A DNA stretch of 64,000 nucleotides, from positions 101,641,583-101,705,582 of the forward strand of contig JAKGHH010000003.1 in NCBI GenBank assembly GCA_022828595.1. The letters are read 5' to 3'. The translations under genes were made by a program, and so were the position numbers. This DNA comes from Nelumbo lutea (Eukaryota; Streptophyta; Magnoliopsida; Proteales; Nelumbonaceae). Numbering within the stretch: position 1 is the first letter of the stretch; each line of letters starts with the position of its first letter. This document shows, in pieces, positions 10,821 to 22,336 of this stretch. Below the pieces are notes generated by a model. It had not been told where the DNA came from, made no database searches, and saw nothing but the letters and a program-made list of their open reading frames with translations.

Positions 10821-11595
10821 TCACTGCCTTGAATGGGTTGAAACATTGAATTGCAGCAGGGATGTTGACTCATACCAGAGAGCATTGTTAAAGCAAAAGA
10901 AGGTAGGTTTGGTCTGTAATTCTGTTTGCACATGGAAATGCTGTGAAATAAATAGAAAGGTCTCAGAAACCTACAAAGATCTATTGCTTTGCATGAAAGT
11001 TATCTGGGAGGGTGGGGGGAGACAATTGGCCTAGATGAAGACCAATCTAGTGAAATAATTCAATCAAGGTATACCATAGAGAGAAACTATGCATCACGTG
11101 CATTGAAAATATCTCTCCATAAATTAGAACATATACACGATTGCAATTGGCTATGAATACACTTGTGAGGATTGAATCTGATCTCGGTTCTAGTGCATTG
11201 AGAAACATTCCCATCTCAAAAGGATTAAAGGTTTGGAACCAAGAAAAGAACTTGTTAACCCACCAACAATTAGCAAAAGCATGATTTGCAGAGCAACTTA
11301 AAGCTAAGTGGGGAGTCTGTATTGTCAGCATCCACAACTAAAAGGGATGCCCTGAAAGACAGGGTGGGCCGACCGGCCGACCCATGAGAGGACATCCACA
11401 TTTCTGTTAATCACATGGGTGGAGGATGTTGTCAATAAGAAAACCAATCTCTATGGGTTTTAATTGATAAGCAACACTTTGGGATTGGCCATTTGTACAG
11501 TGTCTTAGTTGTTGTTGGCCCTATACACACCCCATTATCAATCTATCATCCTCCAACAACCCATATTTTGGTGGACCCATCACACCAAGTAGACC

Positions 11596-12042
11596 CTCTC
11601 TCTCTCTCCAATTGTGAATTGACTCATCAAATGAACTTGTTAGAACCCTAGTTAAAATTACAATGTAATCAATCCAAAAGACATGAAATGAAGTAGGGTT
11701 CAACATGTTAAATGGATTACCATTATTGGGTTGGTCTGATTTTGCTTCAATGAATCTAAAAGCGATGAAATGAAGCAGGGTCTATGATGTTAAATGGGTT
11801 GGTTTGATTTTGCTTCAATGAATCCAAAAGAGATGAAATGAAGCAGGGTCTATGATGTTAAATGGGTTATCATTATTGGGTTGGTCTGATTTTGCTATCT
11901 CTCCAATTGTGAACTGACTCATCAATTGAGCTTGTCAGAAGCCTATAGTAGTTAAAATTACAAGGCAAGCAATTCAAAGAGAAGAAATGAAGCAAGGTCC
12001 AACGTGTTAAATGGACTACCATTATTGGGTTGGTCTGATTTT
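11596..12042. repeat. Local tandem duplications in intergenic DNA
   Basis: A ~148-bp segment, 11596-11744 ('ctccaattgtgaattgactc' to 'gggttggtctgatttt'), is repeated at 11896-12042. Between them a ~80-bp unit around 'gaaatgaagcagggtctatg' is repeated in tandem (11763-11890). The repeats diverge by about 10-15 % by eye. No gene is seen in 10830-12600. Confidence 0.75.
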
Positions 12043-12657
12043 TTCCATAAATTCAATTCAATCCTCCAAGCTACCATCCACTATCAACCTGTTAAGCATG
12101 ATGATGACTTTCAACATCTGATTCTACTCTCCAGTGAGATATTTCAGAGACCAATCCCTAAAATTTGGCACGTGGACAAGATTTTCCATCAAAGTGAGTG
12201 GAGAAGCTTTAATGTCTGTGGAGTGTCAATTGTCTTATTATCCATGATTCCATGTTACTTGAATGCTTATGCCCAAATTACCAATTCTGCCCACTGAGGC
12301 ATAAGAATTTAGATCAGATTTTCATTGATTTGTTTGGATTACTTATGACCTAAATAAAGCCCTCGGCGAGTCAGCGGTCAGCGCCCTCTCTCTCTCGCTC
12401 ACTCTCGTCAGTCTCTCTTTCTCTCTCTTGGACTCCGTAAAAAGTAAAATACCAGAAGGGTATTTTTGACATTCAGCATAAAATATCGGTTTCGCGTTGG
12501 AAATTATTAATTGCTAAATATAGTAAATAAACAAATAATTAATAAAGCAGATCAATTTTATATTAGGATAAGGCCATAGAGATCCATCTGCATCATGATA
12601 TTATCCGTCGCGGCCGATCCAAAGGGAACTGACAGGTCGATTTGCAGAAACAAACCC

Positions 12658-12660
<3 letters not shown>

Positions 12661-12702
<42 letters not shown>
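12661..12702 (+). repeat. (TC)21 microsatellite in the TLP leader/promoter
   Basis: Perfect 42-bp TC repeat, about 765 bp upstream of the Tubby-like start codon. CT-rich tracts are common in plant core promoters and 5' leaders, and this one probably lies at or near the transcription start of the gene. Confidence 0.9.
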
Positions 12703-12705
<3 letters not shown>

Positions 12706-12943
12706 ACTTTTTGCAATCTAGCCGTGAACATAAAGACTTCTGACTGTTACGGAAAATTTTCCACAAAAGAGAGCTGGGTTTTCCCTCTTTTTTTTTTCTG
12801 TTTCTTTTGTGTTATTTGGTGGAGAAATCTGCAGCTAGGTGTGCAGATTTGATGCTTTTGAGCTCGAGGAAGGTGAAGAGTATTTGGGGTTAATTTATCC
12901 TTTACATTTTGGGATTTCGTTTGATGCTTTGAATTTACGGATC

Positions 12944-13025
12944 CGTGTAAATAACCTTAAATCTGTTGCTTTTTCAACCTAAGTCGTGTAAATAACCTTA
13001 AATCTGTTGCTTTTTCAACTTAAGT
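12944..13025 (+). repeat. 41-bp tandem duplication in the TLP 5' leader
   Basis: Two adjacent 41-bp copies start at 12944 and 12985 with 'cgtgtaaataaccttaaatc'. They differ at one base (cctaagt versus cttaagt). The duplication sits ~450 bp upstream of the TLP start codon, in the presumed 5' untranslated region or its intron. Confidence 0.88.
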
Positions 13026-13466
13026 TGAAGCTTCCAAGGAATGGATCTCGGAGGTAATTCGGTGATCCTTTGGGAAGAAGATTTAAGCGGCTGAGTCCAC
13101 GGACAGCGCTTCCTCTTTCTGTTGTGGCTATTTGCTTTATCAGCTCTTTGATAGGCTGTTCTGCAATTAGCGCGTGTGATTTCGTCATTTTGTAGAAGAG
13201 CTTATGATTATAGTCTGTTATTTCCATTGAAGGTAGTGTTGTTTTAAGGATTTTGACGCTTCTAATCGTCGGAGATTCGCTCTTATCTGTTTCTGTGTAA
13301 TTAGTAAGTTTCTCGTTTGTAAGCTCTGAAGGGTACTTTTTGTTTTTTTCTGGATAATGCTTGGGGGATTGAAAACAACCTGAGTCGATAAGGATTTGGA
13401 GGGATTGGAATTCCGTAGCTGTCTTGTTAATGTTGTTTTGACTTGTGAAGAAGTGGGAAGCAAGTG

Positions 13467-15923
13467 ATGTCTCTCAAGAGTATTATTCAGGACATGAAGG
13501 GGGAGATCGGTAGCATTTCAAGGAAGGGTTTTGAAGTTAAGCTGGGTTATGGGTTGAGATCGAGGTCACATCGAGTGGTTCAGGATTCTTCGGTTCTTAT
13601 CGACGCCATGAAGCAGAGTTGTTGGGCTAACATGCCGCAGGAGCTACTGAGGGACGTGCTAATGAGGATAGAAGAGTCAGAAGGTGCCTGGCCCCTTCGG
13701 AAACACGTTGTTGCTTGTGCTGGGGTTTGCAGGAGTTGGAGGGAAATCACAAAAGAGATCGTGAAGACTCCTGAAGTTTCCGCCAAGCTGACATTTCCGA
13801 TCTCCCTGAAGCAGGTTTGTGATGTTGCCGTTTATACTTCACATTCGAATTCTACTCTTCTTATGTTGGTTTTAGTACCTGGTTTTCCCTTGCATTTGGG
13901 GCTTATTCGTGTTTTGATTTCTCTGGTATTATTAGCACCTTGACGTTGAGTGTTTTGCAGCTGGGTTGTCTGATCGAGTTAATTCGGTCTGTTAGAATCT
14001 GAAAGGAATTTCTATTTTTTCTTCTTGGAGTTTTATGTTTTACCTCTATTAGAGAGGAATCTCAAGGGGATCGGCTGTCCCTTTGAGCCATTTGTGGACT
14101 TCTATTGAGTACCCCCCCCCCCCCCAAATGTATGGCTTAAACGAAAACCTGTTAGGAGTTCTCTGTTTCCTTCTGTTGTTTGCTTAGTTCTATTAAGGTA
14201 TGCTGAGCTTGGGTTTTCTTTATAGTTCATTTCAGATTGTCCTCCCAGTTACTGTTGAAACCTTGGTTGTGGTGTTGTACTGATGATTTCATCCTGCTTG
14301 CAATGAACTAATTGGTTACAAGAGTCTAACAATTCTAGAAGAGAAATTATTATTCTTTTTTATTGGTAGGAGAAGAGAAAAGTAGTATTCTTAACATTTT
14401 CTTCTGAGTTTCCCGAGCATTTTGTGCATTTTTTTTAACCAAAACTTTCTACATCCATTCACAAATATCCTAATCTTTATTACAAATTTGCAGCCTGGCC
14501 CTAGAGACTCCGTCCTCCAATGTTTTATAAAACGGAATCGCACCACCCAAACATATCATCTCTACCTTGGCCTATCTCAAGGTGAGCACTTCATCTCTGC
14601 TTTAGGTTCATCATATTTACTCTTTAAGATGGAATTGGTTTGACTTTTTTTCCTGAAAATTGTATTAATGCTCTTACCAAAAAGAACTATTCTATGGTTA
14701 TGGTTACTTAGACTAGTGAAAAAAAGTTAAGCTTTTTTGTTGTGGAATATGACATTTGGAGGAATTAAGGTCTCTTTCATAGTTTTGTCTGGTTTCCTTT
14801 TATTCAGTAGTAATTTTCTTTTTGTTGTTACTTGCTATCCTTGCAGGACTAACCGATAATGGCAAGTTCCTTCTTGCTGCACGCAAATGTCGACGTCCAA
14901 CATGCACAGACTACATCATCTCCTTATATGCTGATGATATGTCAAAGGGGAGTGGGACCTACATTGGGAAGTTGAGGTATGTTCCGGCTGACATATTTGA
15001 TGTTAAATGATTATTGGCTTTCATGTGAGCGTGAGATTCACCATCTTGTTCTTAATAGGTCCAACTTTTTGGGGACCAAATTTACCATATACGATGCACA
15101 GCCTCCTCATGCTGGGGCTAGAGTTAAAAAAAGCCGCTCCACTCGTTTAGTGGGTTTGAAACAGGTCTCTCCAAGAATCCCTGCTGGCAACTATCCTGTA
15201 GCACACATTTCTTATGAGCTGAATGTTTTGGGTTCTAGGTAAGATAACAAGTTTATGTAACTAGTTGTAATTTTCTTCCTGAAAAGGGTGATGATTATCA
15301 GTTTTTTATCTGCACAACATGTTCTGTTCTTGAGTCTGCATAGTAACTGATTACTTGTGGAGTTATATCTTTATCAGTTTTTAGTGATTTTTCCCTGTTT
15401 CTATGCTTTTCAGAAATCAACCACACTAATTATATGTTATGGGACCTCCAGGGGTCCAAGGAGAATGCAGGTTATAATGGATTCCATTCCAGCTTCTGCA
15501 ATTGAACCAGGAGGTGTGGCCCCAACACAGACTGAATTCCTACTTAGCAACATTGATTCCTTCCCATCACTTCCATTCTTCAGGTCAAAATCAGCCCGCA
15601 CAGAGAATTTCCAATCAGGACCTTTGGCTACCCCAAAGGAAGGATCATTGGTTTTAAAAAACAAGGCTCCTAGGTGGCATGAGCAGCTCCAATGCTGGTG
15701 TCTTAACTTCCGTGGGCGTGTGACAGTTGCTTCTGTGAAGAATTTTCAACTGGTAGCTTCTCCTGAGAATGGACCAACAGGACAAGAGCATGAGAAGGTC
15801 CTCCTCCAGTTTGGTAAAGTGGGAAAGGATTTATTCACCATGGATTACCGGTATCCCATTTCCGCTTTCCAGGCATTTGCTATCTGTCTCAGCAGCTTTG
15901 ACACCAGGATTGCTTGTGAATGA
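13467..15923 (+). CDS. TLP: Tubby-like F-box protein (five coding exons, 405 aa)
   Basis: Exons 13467-13814, 14494-14581, 14847-14976, 15059-15238 and 15452-15923 join in frame through GT-AG introns (phases 0, 1, 2, 2) to 1218 nt including TGA. Residues ~54-104 form an F-box ('[19 protein letters not shown]...'), which in this family binds the SKP1-like subunit of SCF ubiquitin ligases. Residues ~117-405 form the tubby barrel, with the family landmarks '[16 protein letters not shown]', 'NVLGSRGPRRM' and the C-terminal '[27 protein letters not shown]...ACE'. Plant tubby domains bind phosphoinositides at the plasma membrane and are released by signals; that is family knowledge. The start is the ATG at 13467, giving the N-terminus '[13 protein letters not shown]' typical of plant TLPs. 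No breaks are seen. I do not assign a numbered paralogue. Confidence 0.94.
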
Positions 15924-16830
15924 CAAACAGGTGTGTGAAACTGTCTTTGCATGCATTGAACTTTCAATTGAAAATATGGAAAAGTTCAACGTAGTTAACA
16001 TTAGGCATCAACAATTTGTCAAGGTGTATTTTGCTATACATTGTCAACTGTCAAGTAGTCTGTTGCCTTTTGGGTGAGCGTCGGGGGGGATACACTGAAC
16101 TACTGATGTGAATTATTTTGTCGGCCATATAGAACTTGTATACATTCAATGGGCATTTCACAAATGTCTGGATCGATGAGAATAAACATAGAGTGGGTAT
16201 GTTTGGTATTGGCATATAAGTTGATTTTCTATGATACTGTTACCTGTTGAAGTTGTATGGGTGATCAATTCAGGCCATCCATGCTAAAGTGGTGGGTGAA
16301 CCCCATCACTGTAATTAACCAGCAATTTACAGTATGCTAGTTAAATGATTTGAACCAAGAGATTTAGTTAGTATATTCATTTGACATCTAGCCTTTATAT
16401 GGGTGAATTAGTGGAGTGGATGGTTAATGTACAGCAAGTGAACCTTGATCATGCTGTGTCTGACCTATTCAATTCAATATAGGTTCAATTTTTCTTGGCA
16501 GCTGTTAAGGCAGCAAGGGATACTGCTCTGTGAATTGGTCCAGATCATTTTTTAAATTTTGCTGTTACATACAACCATCATTGTGTGTGCCCTTTACTAA
16601 AACCATTTTGTCCCTTTGGTGTTGGAGCAGTGGAGTGTTTGAACATCTATTATGGGCTTGAGCATTATTACAGAGTTCACTGGGTATGTACCAGTAGTGT
16701 GGATGTTGCTGGAGAAAGTTTAATACAAAGCTACTGGTTGGCGGAACTGGTCTCCAATTGCCAATTTGCGTTTTGTATGTTGTATAGTTTTTGTTTTTAT
16801 TGTTTGTGTACATAACAGCCATTCTGAAGA
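15924..16830 (+). other. Probable 3' untranslated region of TLP with an intron
   Basis: Eight bases after the stop codon is a good donor, 'aaacag|gtgtgtg' (15931). A plausible acceptor 'tggagcag|tggagtg' ends at 16630. This would give a ~700-bp intron in the 3' untranslated region, with the exon continuing to about 16815. An AATAAA at 16181 would instead end a shorter transcript. Inferred from splice-site strength only. Confidence 0.4.
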
Positions 16831-17478
16831 TGAGGTATACATGTCCTGGCATTTGGTTACTGCAAATCATTTTCAAATCCTGTGAAACTGAAACATGAAC
16901 GCCTGAGATTTATAGTCCGAGGTGTACTGGACAAAATCAAAGTGGCGGTGTTGAGCCATGGTTTTGTATTCCCTGTAGGTATTCCGAGTCAACTTATTGG
17001 ATTGGAAAGATCGTCTGACTATAATCCAGACGTTAATATTATGTCTCATTTCTATCTTCTGGTCTTATCTGTCTCGAATCTGGATTTTTTACGAGATGAT
17101 CCGTGAATTTGAAGTTTCATGGAAGAAGTCCGATGTCATGTAGTCTTATTGAAGAAGATTCCAAGTAATGGAACCGAATTCAGATGATTTGAATATAATA
17201 ATATATGTCTATTTCGGATATAAAAGCTTATATTGTTTAGTTCATTGGGCTGAATTTTTTTTATACAGGGATTGAATTCAGTTATGATTGATTCGATCCA
17301 ATGGATGCTTTTTATTCTCTCTCAATTAGATCTGATTCAGATTCGAACACGGTAAGGCAAAACCTATAGTACATGAGTTTCATTTAACGTCATTGGTCAT
17401 CCAATAGGAGCACTTTTCATTTATTTTCGTTTCTGTAATAGTGTAAAATGTCTACGTTCCAAGTTTAGGAATAGTGGC

Positions 17479-17603
17479 GTTGAGTTTGGAAGCAGTACAA
17501 ATACAAATATGTACAGTGTAAATGCATACTAAATAATACAAAATATAAGGTTTTTGCACTCTACATATTTGCATTTGTAGTCCTTTCAGACTCAGCTTAA
17601 GGC
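17479..17603. mobile_element. Short MITE of the 'CTCAGTTT...AAACTGAG' family
   Basis: The left end resembles 'gtttggaa.cagtacaaatac' and the right end 'tttcagactcagcttaagg'. The core 'aaatatgtacagtgtaaatg' is shared with the better-preserved copy at 34097-34213. Confidence 0.65.
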
Positions 17604-17725
17604 TTGCCTTGGAGCTTAGAATTTGTCAATTTTATTTTGAGGCAAGGAGGGATACATCTCATTGGTGATTAAGTGTCATATTGATGTTGTGGAAGTCATG
17701 GGTTTGAGCCTGATTATCTCTAAGG

Positions 17726-18110
17726 CCCTGTTTGTGTTTTGATAGTTATTTATCTGAGTAAATGCAATTATTTGGGTAAGTTTTTTTTTTTTTTTTCTGG
17801 GAAATACTTAACCAGGTTAGCACACTTATCCATGTTCTTTTATTCATCAAGTAAATAAGGTAATGACCATTTTAGTCATAAAAATCTATTATTAAAAGTG
17901 GTATTTTTGTTCTATTCAAGTGTTAGTAATTTTCCTCCTAGGTGAGAAAGTTACTTACCCACATAGGAGATGGGTATCTAGGAAATTAAACTTTCTTTGG
18001 TCCTCACATTAATCTGAAAAATGAACATGGGATTCTTGGTTAATGTGAACTAAAATCCCATCGATCAACTCTCTCCTCTCAAAATCCGAAAAAAGAACGT
18101 CTCCTAAATC
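17726..18110. repeat. Degenerate 'GGCCCTGTTTGTxT' MITE-like repeat
   Basis: Starts 'taaggccctgtttgtgtttt', with internal 'gagtaaatgcaattatttgggtaag' and 'gggaaatacttaacc'. Diverged copies with the same internal words occur near 35280-35490, 39893-40100 and 48385-48743. The right end is unclear. Confidence 0.5.
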
Positions 18111-18117
18111 CAATGTG

Positions 18118-18232
18118 CGGCTCAGTTTGCAAGGAGTACAAATACAAACTTGTAGGTCTAAAATCTTGTATTTTATATTATTTTGCATGTATTTATATTG
18201 TATATATTTGCATTCTTTTCAAATTGAGTCTA
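18118..18232. mobile_element. Short MITE of the 'CTCAGTTT' family
   Basis: 'ggctcagtttgcaaggagta' at the left and 'tcttttcaaattgagtctaag' at the right are imperfect inverted ends. The core 'tgtattttatattattttgc' is shared with other copies. Confidence 0.68.
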
Positions 18233-18676
18233 AGTTTTTCTATTTTGACTTGGTTTCTGCATAAATCAGAATTATGGGATTAATGTGAGGGGGTAGGGAT
18301 GGTTATATTTTTTAGAGAAAAACTCATCCAACCAATGCATCTTAGTTGCATTCTTCAATTAATTGATTGAATATAAATTTTTAAATGTGCATAGTATATA
18401 AAGAGGATATTTGACTTAGTTTTGATGTAGGCCATAGAATTTAAATTTGATTATATAATGTTAACTTTTTATTTGTATACATATATAACACATGTTCTAA
18501 CACTATTTCAATCTAATAACATTTGTTTTTTAAAGATCCATTGGATATCAAATTGAATTAAAGTCTTTGGTTTTTTAATCGGTTTGGAGTACGTATATGA
18601 TCTGATTTGAATTTTCTCCATTTACACCTTTGAGTGTAATCTTCTTTATACTGGGCGACAAATCCTAGAAATCTAA

Positions 18677-19413
18677 GTCATGTTTGGTTCATTACTTTGG
18701 GCCTCATTCTTTTAATTCTTGTTCATTCTAGACAAGAATGGACAATATTAGTGTTCGGTTACAAAATTTTTGCCATGGATCATATTCTTTTTAGAATGAA
18801 AAATCAGCCTGTAGCACAAAAATTGAGGTAACTTGCAGCATGAAAACTGGTGCAAAGCAACTCTTTTTATTCATCAAAAAAACCTGCAACATGAAAAATA
18901 ATAATGCCCAATCTTGTTCATTTTCATCATTTGAGGAAACTTTACCTACAAAACTACTACCATAGATATTTACTAGCAAACTACTGTGGAAGTATTTTTA
19001 TGAAGACACTTTTATAAAATTACTTTTACATGAAAGCACTTTTACAAAAATATTTTTATGAAAGTATTTATATAAAAGCATTTTTATGGAAGTACTTTTA
19101 TAAAAATACTTCTACATAAGTATTTTTATAAAAGCACTTTTACGGAAGTATTTTTATAAAAGCATTTTTACATAAATACTTTTATAAAAGCACTTATACG
19201 AAAGTACTTTTATCAAAGTATTTTTACAAAAGCCCTTTATAGAAGTACATTTACATAGGATGCTTGCAGTCTGAAAAGAATTCATTTTTAGGAAAAAAAA
19301 CGTTTGGTTCATGGTAACGTTTTATCATCCTGCCTAATTTACCACTCTTGTCCATTTTAAAATTTCGCATTGTGTAAGAACGGGAAAGAATGGGAATTGA
19401 ATCAAACATGGCC
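18677..19413. mobile_element. PIF/Tourist-like MITE carrying an AAAGTACTTTTA minisatellite
   Basis: Ends GTCATGTTTGGTTCA (left) and GGCCATGTTTGATTCA (reverse complement of right), flanked by TAA at 18674-18676 and 19414-19416. About 18985-19255 is a tandem array of ~13-bp units such as 'aaagtatttttata' and 'aaagcacttttac'. The same array type fills the element at 28716-29613. No coding frame. Confidence 0.75.
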
Positions 19414-19833
19414 TAATTGCTATTTTGAGTTTTGATTAGTCTGTAGTTTATTTTAAATATCATTTCTAAACCTATTTACAGGTTGGGTTTTACCACTTAT
19501 TAATAGAAAATGCCAGGTTCAATTATTAGGTTTATTTTTGAACTTGAGTTCAGCCCATGCCAAGTGTACGTTATACCACATCTTAATTCTATTCTATCGT
19601 CAAATTCCAATTTTTTTTTTAACTTGTTCCTATTCAATCACACATTTTATACATAAAAAATATTGCTACTCAAGATACAATTAAAAAAAAATCACATCTT
19701 TTGAAAGATTTCTTGATTCCTTTCTTTTTAGCTGCTTGAAGGCCATTAATTATAGCACGTAGTTCAGTATCTTTGCTTCCTACTACTTGACATGGACTTG
19801 TAGTCCTGTTACAATGATGAGATGGTTTTCTTA

Positions 19834-20211
19834 GGCTGTGTTTGGAAACGATGCAAATGGAGTGTAAATCCCGATTCAAGGTAAATTTGCACTCTGGTTC
19901 ACTTTTGCCTGTATTTGGCAATATTACATTTATGCATTGATAGATGATAGAACAATGCATATTTACCTTGATAATAAGATGTAAAAGTACATAAATAAAA
20001 AAGAAGTAAATTTGTATTCAAGTGGACTTTTGACAAAAAAAAGTATATGTTTTATTGGAATTCATATTTGTATCCATTACAGCTAAAAGTCTGTTTACTA
20101 AGAAGGTAAATTTTTTAGTGCAAAACTAATTCAATTTTGCAATTTATATGAACCGTTTTACACTACACATATTTGTATTCACACTTATTTGCATTGTTTC
20201 CAAACACAACC
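19834..20211. mobile_element. PIF/Tourist-like MITE, 378 bp, TTA target duplication
   Basis: Left end GGCTGTGTTTGGAAACGATG and the reverse complement of the right end, GGTTGTGTTTGGAAACAATG, form the terminal inverted repeats. TTA flanks both sides (19831-19833, 20212-20214). A TTA/TAA duplication with a G-rich end followed by GTTTGG is the PIF/Harbinger (Tourist) pattern. No transposase. Confidence 0.82.
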
Positions 20212-20214
20212 TTA

Positions 20215-21170
20215 AAGACCAAAGCAAAGGCAACACTAGCAAGCATCATGGAGATCCCCCACAGCCTTCATTTGTATATCTGGTTAAGTTTTTCAGTTAC
20301 TTGCATGGGAGATGAAGTTGATAAAGGGGAATGAAATGTCATCGGTATGGCATATTGATGCCACTATTTTTCCAAACCCTAACTTGGGTTTGATGAAGGA
20401 AATGGGTGATGAAACACAAGTGGACTTTCTCTTGCCATGTTCCTTAAGCTTTGGTTTTAGGGTTTTGATATGAAAATCAAGAAGTGGTTGGAAGGAGCAT
20501 GGTAGGAGTGATGTAAAGCCCCTAAGATGTTTGCTCTCATTTGAGCCTTCTCTTCTCTCTAAGGACATGAGGTCTTGAACCTGAACTATCTCTTAAGGAA
20601 CCGTTCAACCTAAAAGCTTAAACTATTAGGTAAGGTCTATTCTCTAACACACTCTCTCACGTAAAAGCCCATTGGGCTTGAAGCATAGATAAGCACAAAT
20701 CCATCTATACATTTTGCTGAAATTTAATTAATTATAATAAGGGCAACAAGCATCAAACACTAGGTCATTTGGCCAAACAAGCTATGATACTATTTCAAAA
20801 ACTGTTTAACCTAAAAGCTTAAGCCATTAGGTGAGGTTTTCATTCTCTAACACTATCACCATATTTGGGTTTCTTGTGTTCAAATAGTCACTGTGGACTG
20901 AATGAGTCTATACTCCAGTAAAAAGAAAAAAGAGTCAGTTATAAGGGTTAAAGTAGAGTAAAGAAAATGAGTCTATACTCCATGTAATAAGCTTTCTATA
21001 AAAAAGGAGTTGTTAATTGGTAAATATTTCTTAGGGTATTTGTATTGAGATCTCTTGGTTTGCACAGGCAAGATATGAAACAGAATATGATATCATTCTC
21101 AAATCTTAAATATATGTTCCCACCTGAGTCCTAACATATCTACAGTTTTTTTTTTTTTTTAAGTTAAAGC
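20215..21170. other. Intergenic DNA, nothing recognised
   Basis: A short direct repeat is present ('cctaaaagcttaaactattagg' near 20608 versus 'cctaaaagcttaagccattagg' near 20810). Otherwise no gene or repeat boundary was found. Confidence 0.5.
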
Positions 21171-21173
21171 AAG

Positions 21174-21292
21174 TCTCAGTTTGCGAAGAGCAAAAATACT
21201 GTAGTGAAAAACCTTGTGCTTTGTATTATTTTGTATGTATTTATACTATGTATATCTGTAGTTGTATTTGTTTTTCTAAACCGAGCCTAAGC
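21174..21292. mobile_element. Short MITE of the 'CTCAGTTT' family
   Basis: 'gtctcagtttgcgaagagca' left and 'gtttttctaaaccgagcctaag' right are the family's inverted ends; the core 'gtattattttgtatgtattta' is shared. Confidence 0.65.
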
Positions 21293-21473
21293 ATCAATTT
21301 GGGCATTTTATATGTATTTATACACCGGGCTTGAGGGACAGGCTATCCTCATTGTATAGCCCTTTGGATCGGAAAAAAATACAAGTACAATTCAATTACA
21401 AGGTTTAGAAATACCATATAAAGGGTTTTGCACTAAACATATTTGCATTTACACTCTTCCCAAATGGAACTTG

Positions 21474-21577
21474 AGGCTCAGTTTAAAAATAATACAAATA
21501 CAAATATGTCATACAAAATACAAGGCTTTGCACTCTAAGTATTTATATTTGTACTCCATCAAAATTGAGTCTAAGCC
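21474..21577. mobile_element. Short MITE of the 'CTCAGTTT' family
   Basis: 'aggctcagtttaaaaataat' left and 'ccatcaaaattgagtctaag' right, with 'caaatacaaatatgt' inside. A further fragment of the family precedes it at about 21370-21470. Confidence 0.65.
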
Positions 21578-21806
21578 GCTTTACTTTCTTTTACTGGATT
21601 GAGTTTAAACTTGACATTCCATTATTTAGAACTTGCAAAATAAAAAAAAAAAGAAGAAAAAATTTGGGATATGCTGCTTTGCATGTTTGGCTTCTGCCAA
21701 ATTCTAAGCTTGATGCCACCAAACGAGCGGCATGTGATTGGGATATATGGGATTATGGAATGCAATAATATTATAATTATATTACTTTACATAAGATATC
21801 ATCGAA

Positions 21807-21879
21807 GCCGTCTTAGCTCAGCCGGTAGAGCGCGTGGCTTTTAACCACGTGGTCGTGGGTTCGATTCCCACAGACGGCG
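21807..21879 (+). tRNA. trnK-UUU: tRNA-Lys (anticodon TTT)
   Basis: A 73-nt cloverleaf: acceptor stem GCCGTCT pairs with AGACGGC, discriminator G79, D arm GCTC/GAGC, anticodon stem CGTGG/CCACG around the loop CTTTTAA, T arm GTGGG/CCCAC around TTCGATT. The anticodon TTT is at 21840-21842. The internal promoter boxes are present as 'tagctcagccgg' (A box) and 'ggttcgattcc' (B box). There is no intron and no encoded CCA, as in eukaryotic nuclear tRNA genes. It decodes AAA (and AAG by wobble). Confidence 0.97.
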
Positions 21880-21884
21880 TTTTT
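21880..21884 (+). terminator. RNA polymerase III terminator
   Basis: TTTTT directly after the discriminator base of tRNA-Lys; a further T run follows at 21889-21896. Confidence 0.85.
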
Positions 21885-22253
21885 CAAAGTTTTTTTTCTT
21901 ACAAAGTTTTTAATTAATTTTGGGTTTTTTTTTTTTTCTGTCCGTGGGTATTTTGAGCTGTCATAGTCGAAGCACTTTTCAATATAGCGATTGGTCAGTC
22001 GGTGGATGTCGATGTTATTTCTGTTTTTTTCCCAATTATTATTCCTGCCCCTTCACCCTTGATTCTCTCCGGTATCATCTCCCCTTCACCCTCCGCTTTG
22101 CGATAACTTCACAACGTGGCCATGGAGATTACCAGTTTGCAGGGAATTACTAATAACACATATATCTCGTTATTTTTATTTTCTGTTTACTGAAACTCAT
22201 AAACAATAAAACCTCTTCTCATACACTCATACTATTAGTATTCTATCTATAAT

Positions 22254-22260
22254 CTTTATT
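22254..22260 (-). promoter_or_regulatory. Candidate poly(A) signal of the beta-amylase gene
   Basis: AATAAAG on the reverse strand, about 77 bp after the stop codon at 22337. Plant poly(A) signals are loose, so this is only a candidate. Confidence 0.45.
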
Positions 22261-22336
22261 TCTCCCTTTTATTCTATCATTTACAGCTATCGTCGTCGTA
22301 TATAACTTATCTACGATAATCCGATTCTTCTTCTTC

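Noticed and set aside
10515..10832. 105-codon forward frame
   Set aside because: Runs across a MITE, its target duplications and flanking direct repeats, so it cannot be an original gene.
11085..11215. Words such as 'gtgcattgaaaatatctctcc' that recall the Mutator-type MITE (also near 27605-27700)
   Set aside because: Only short similarity, without paired ends or flanking duplications; may be very old fragments.
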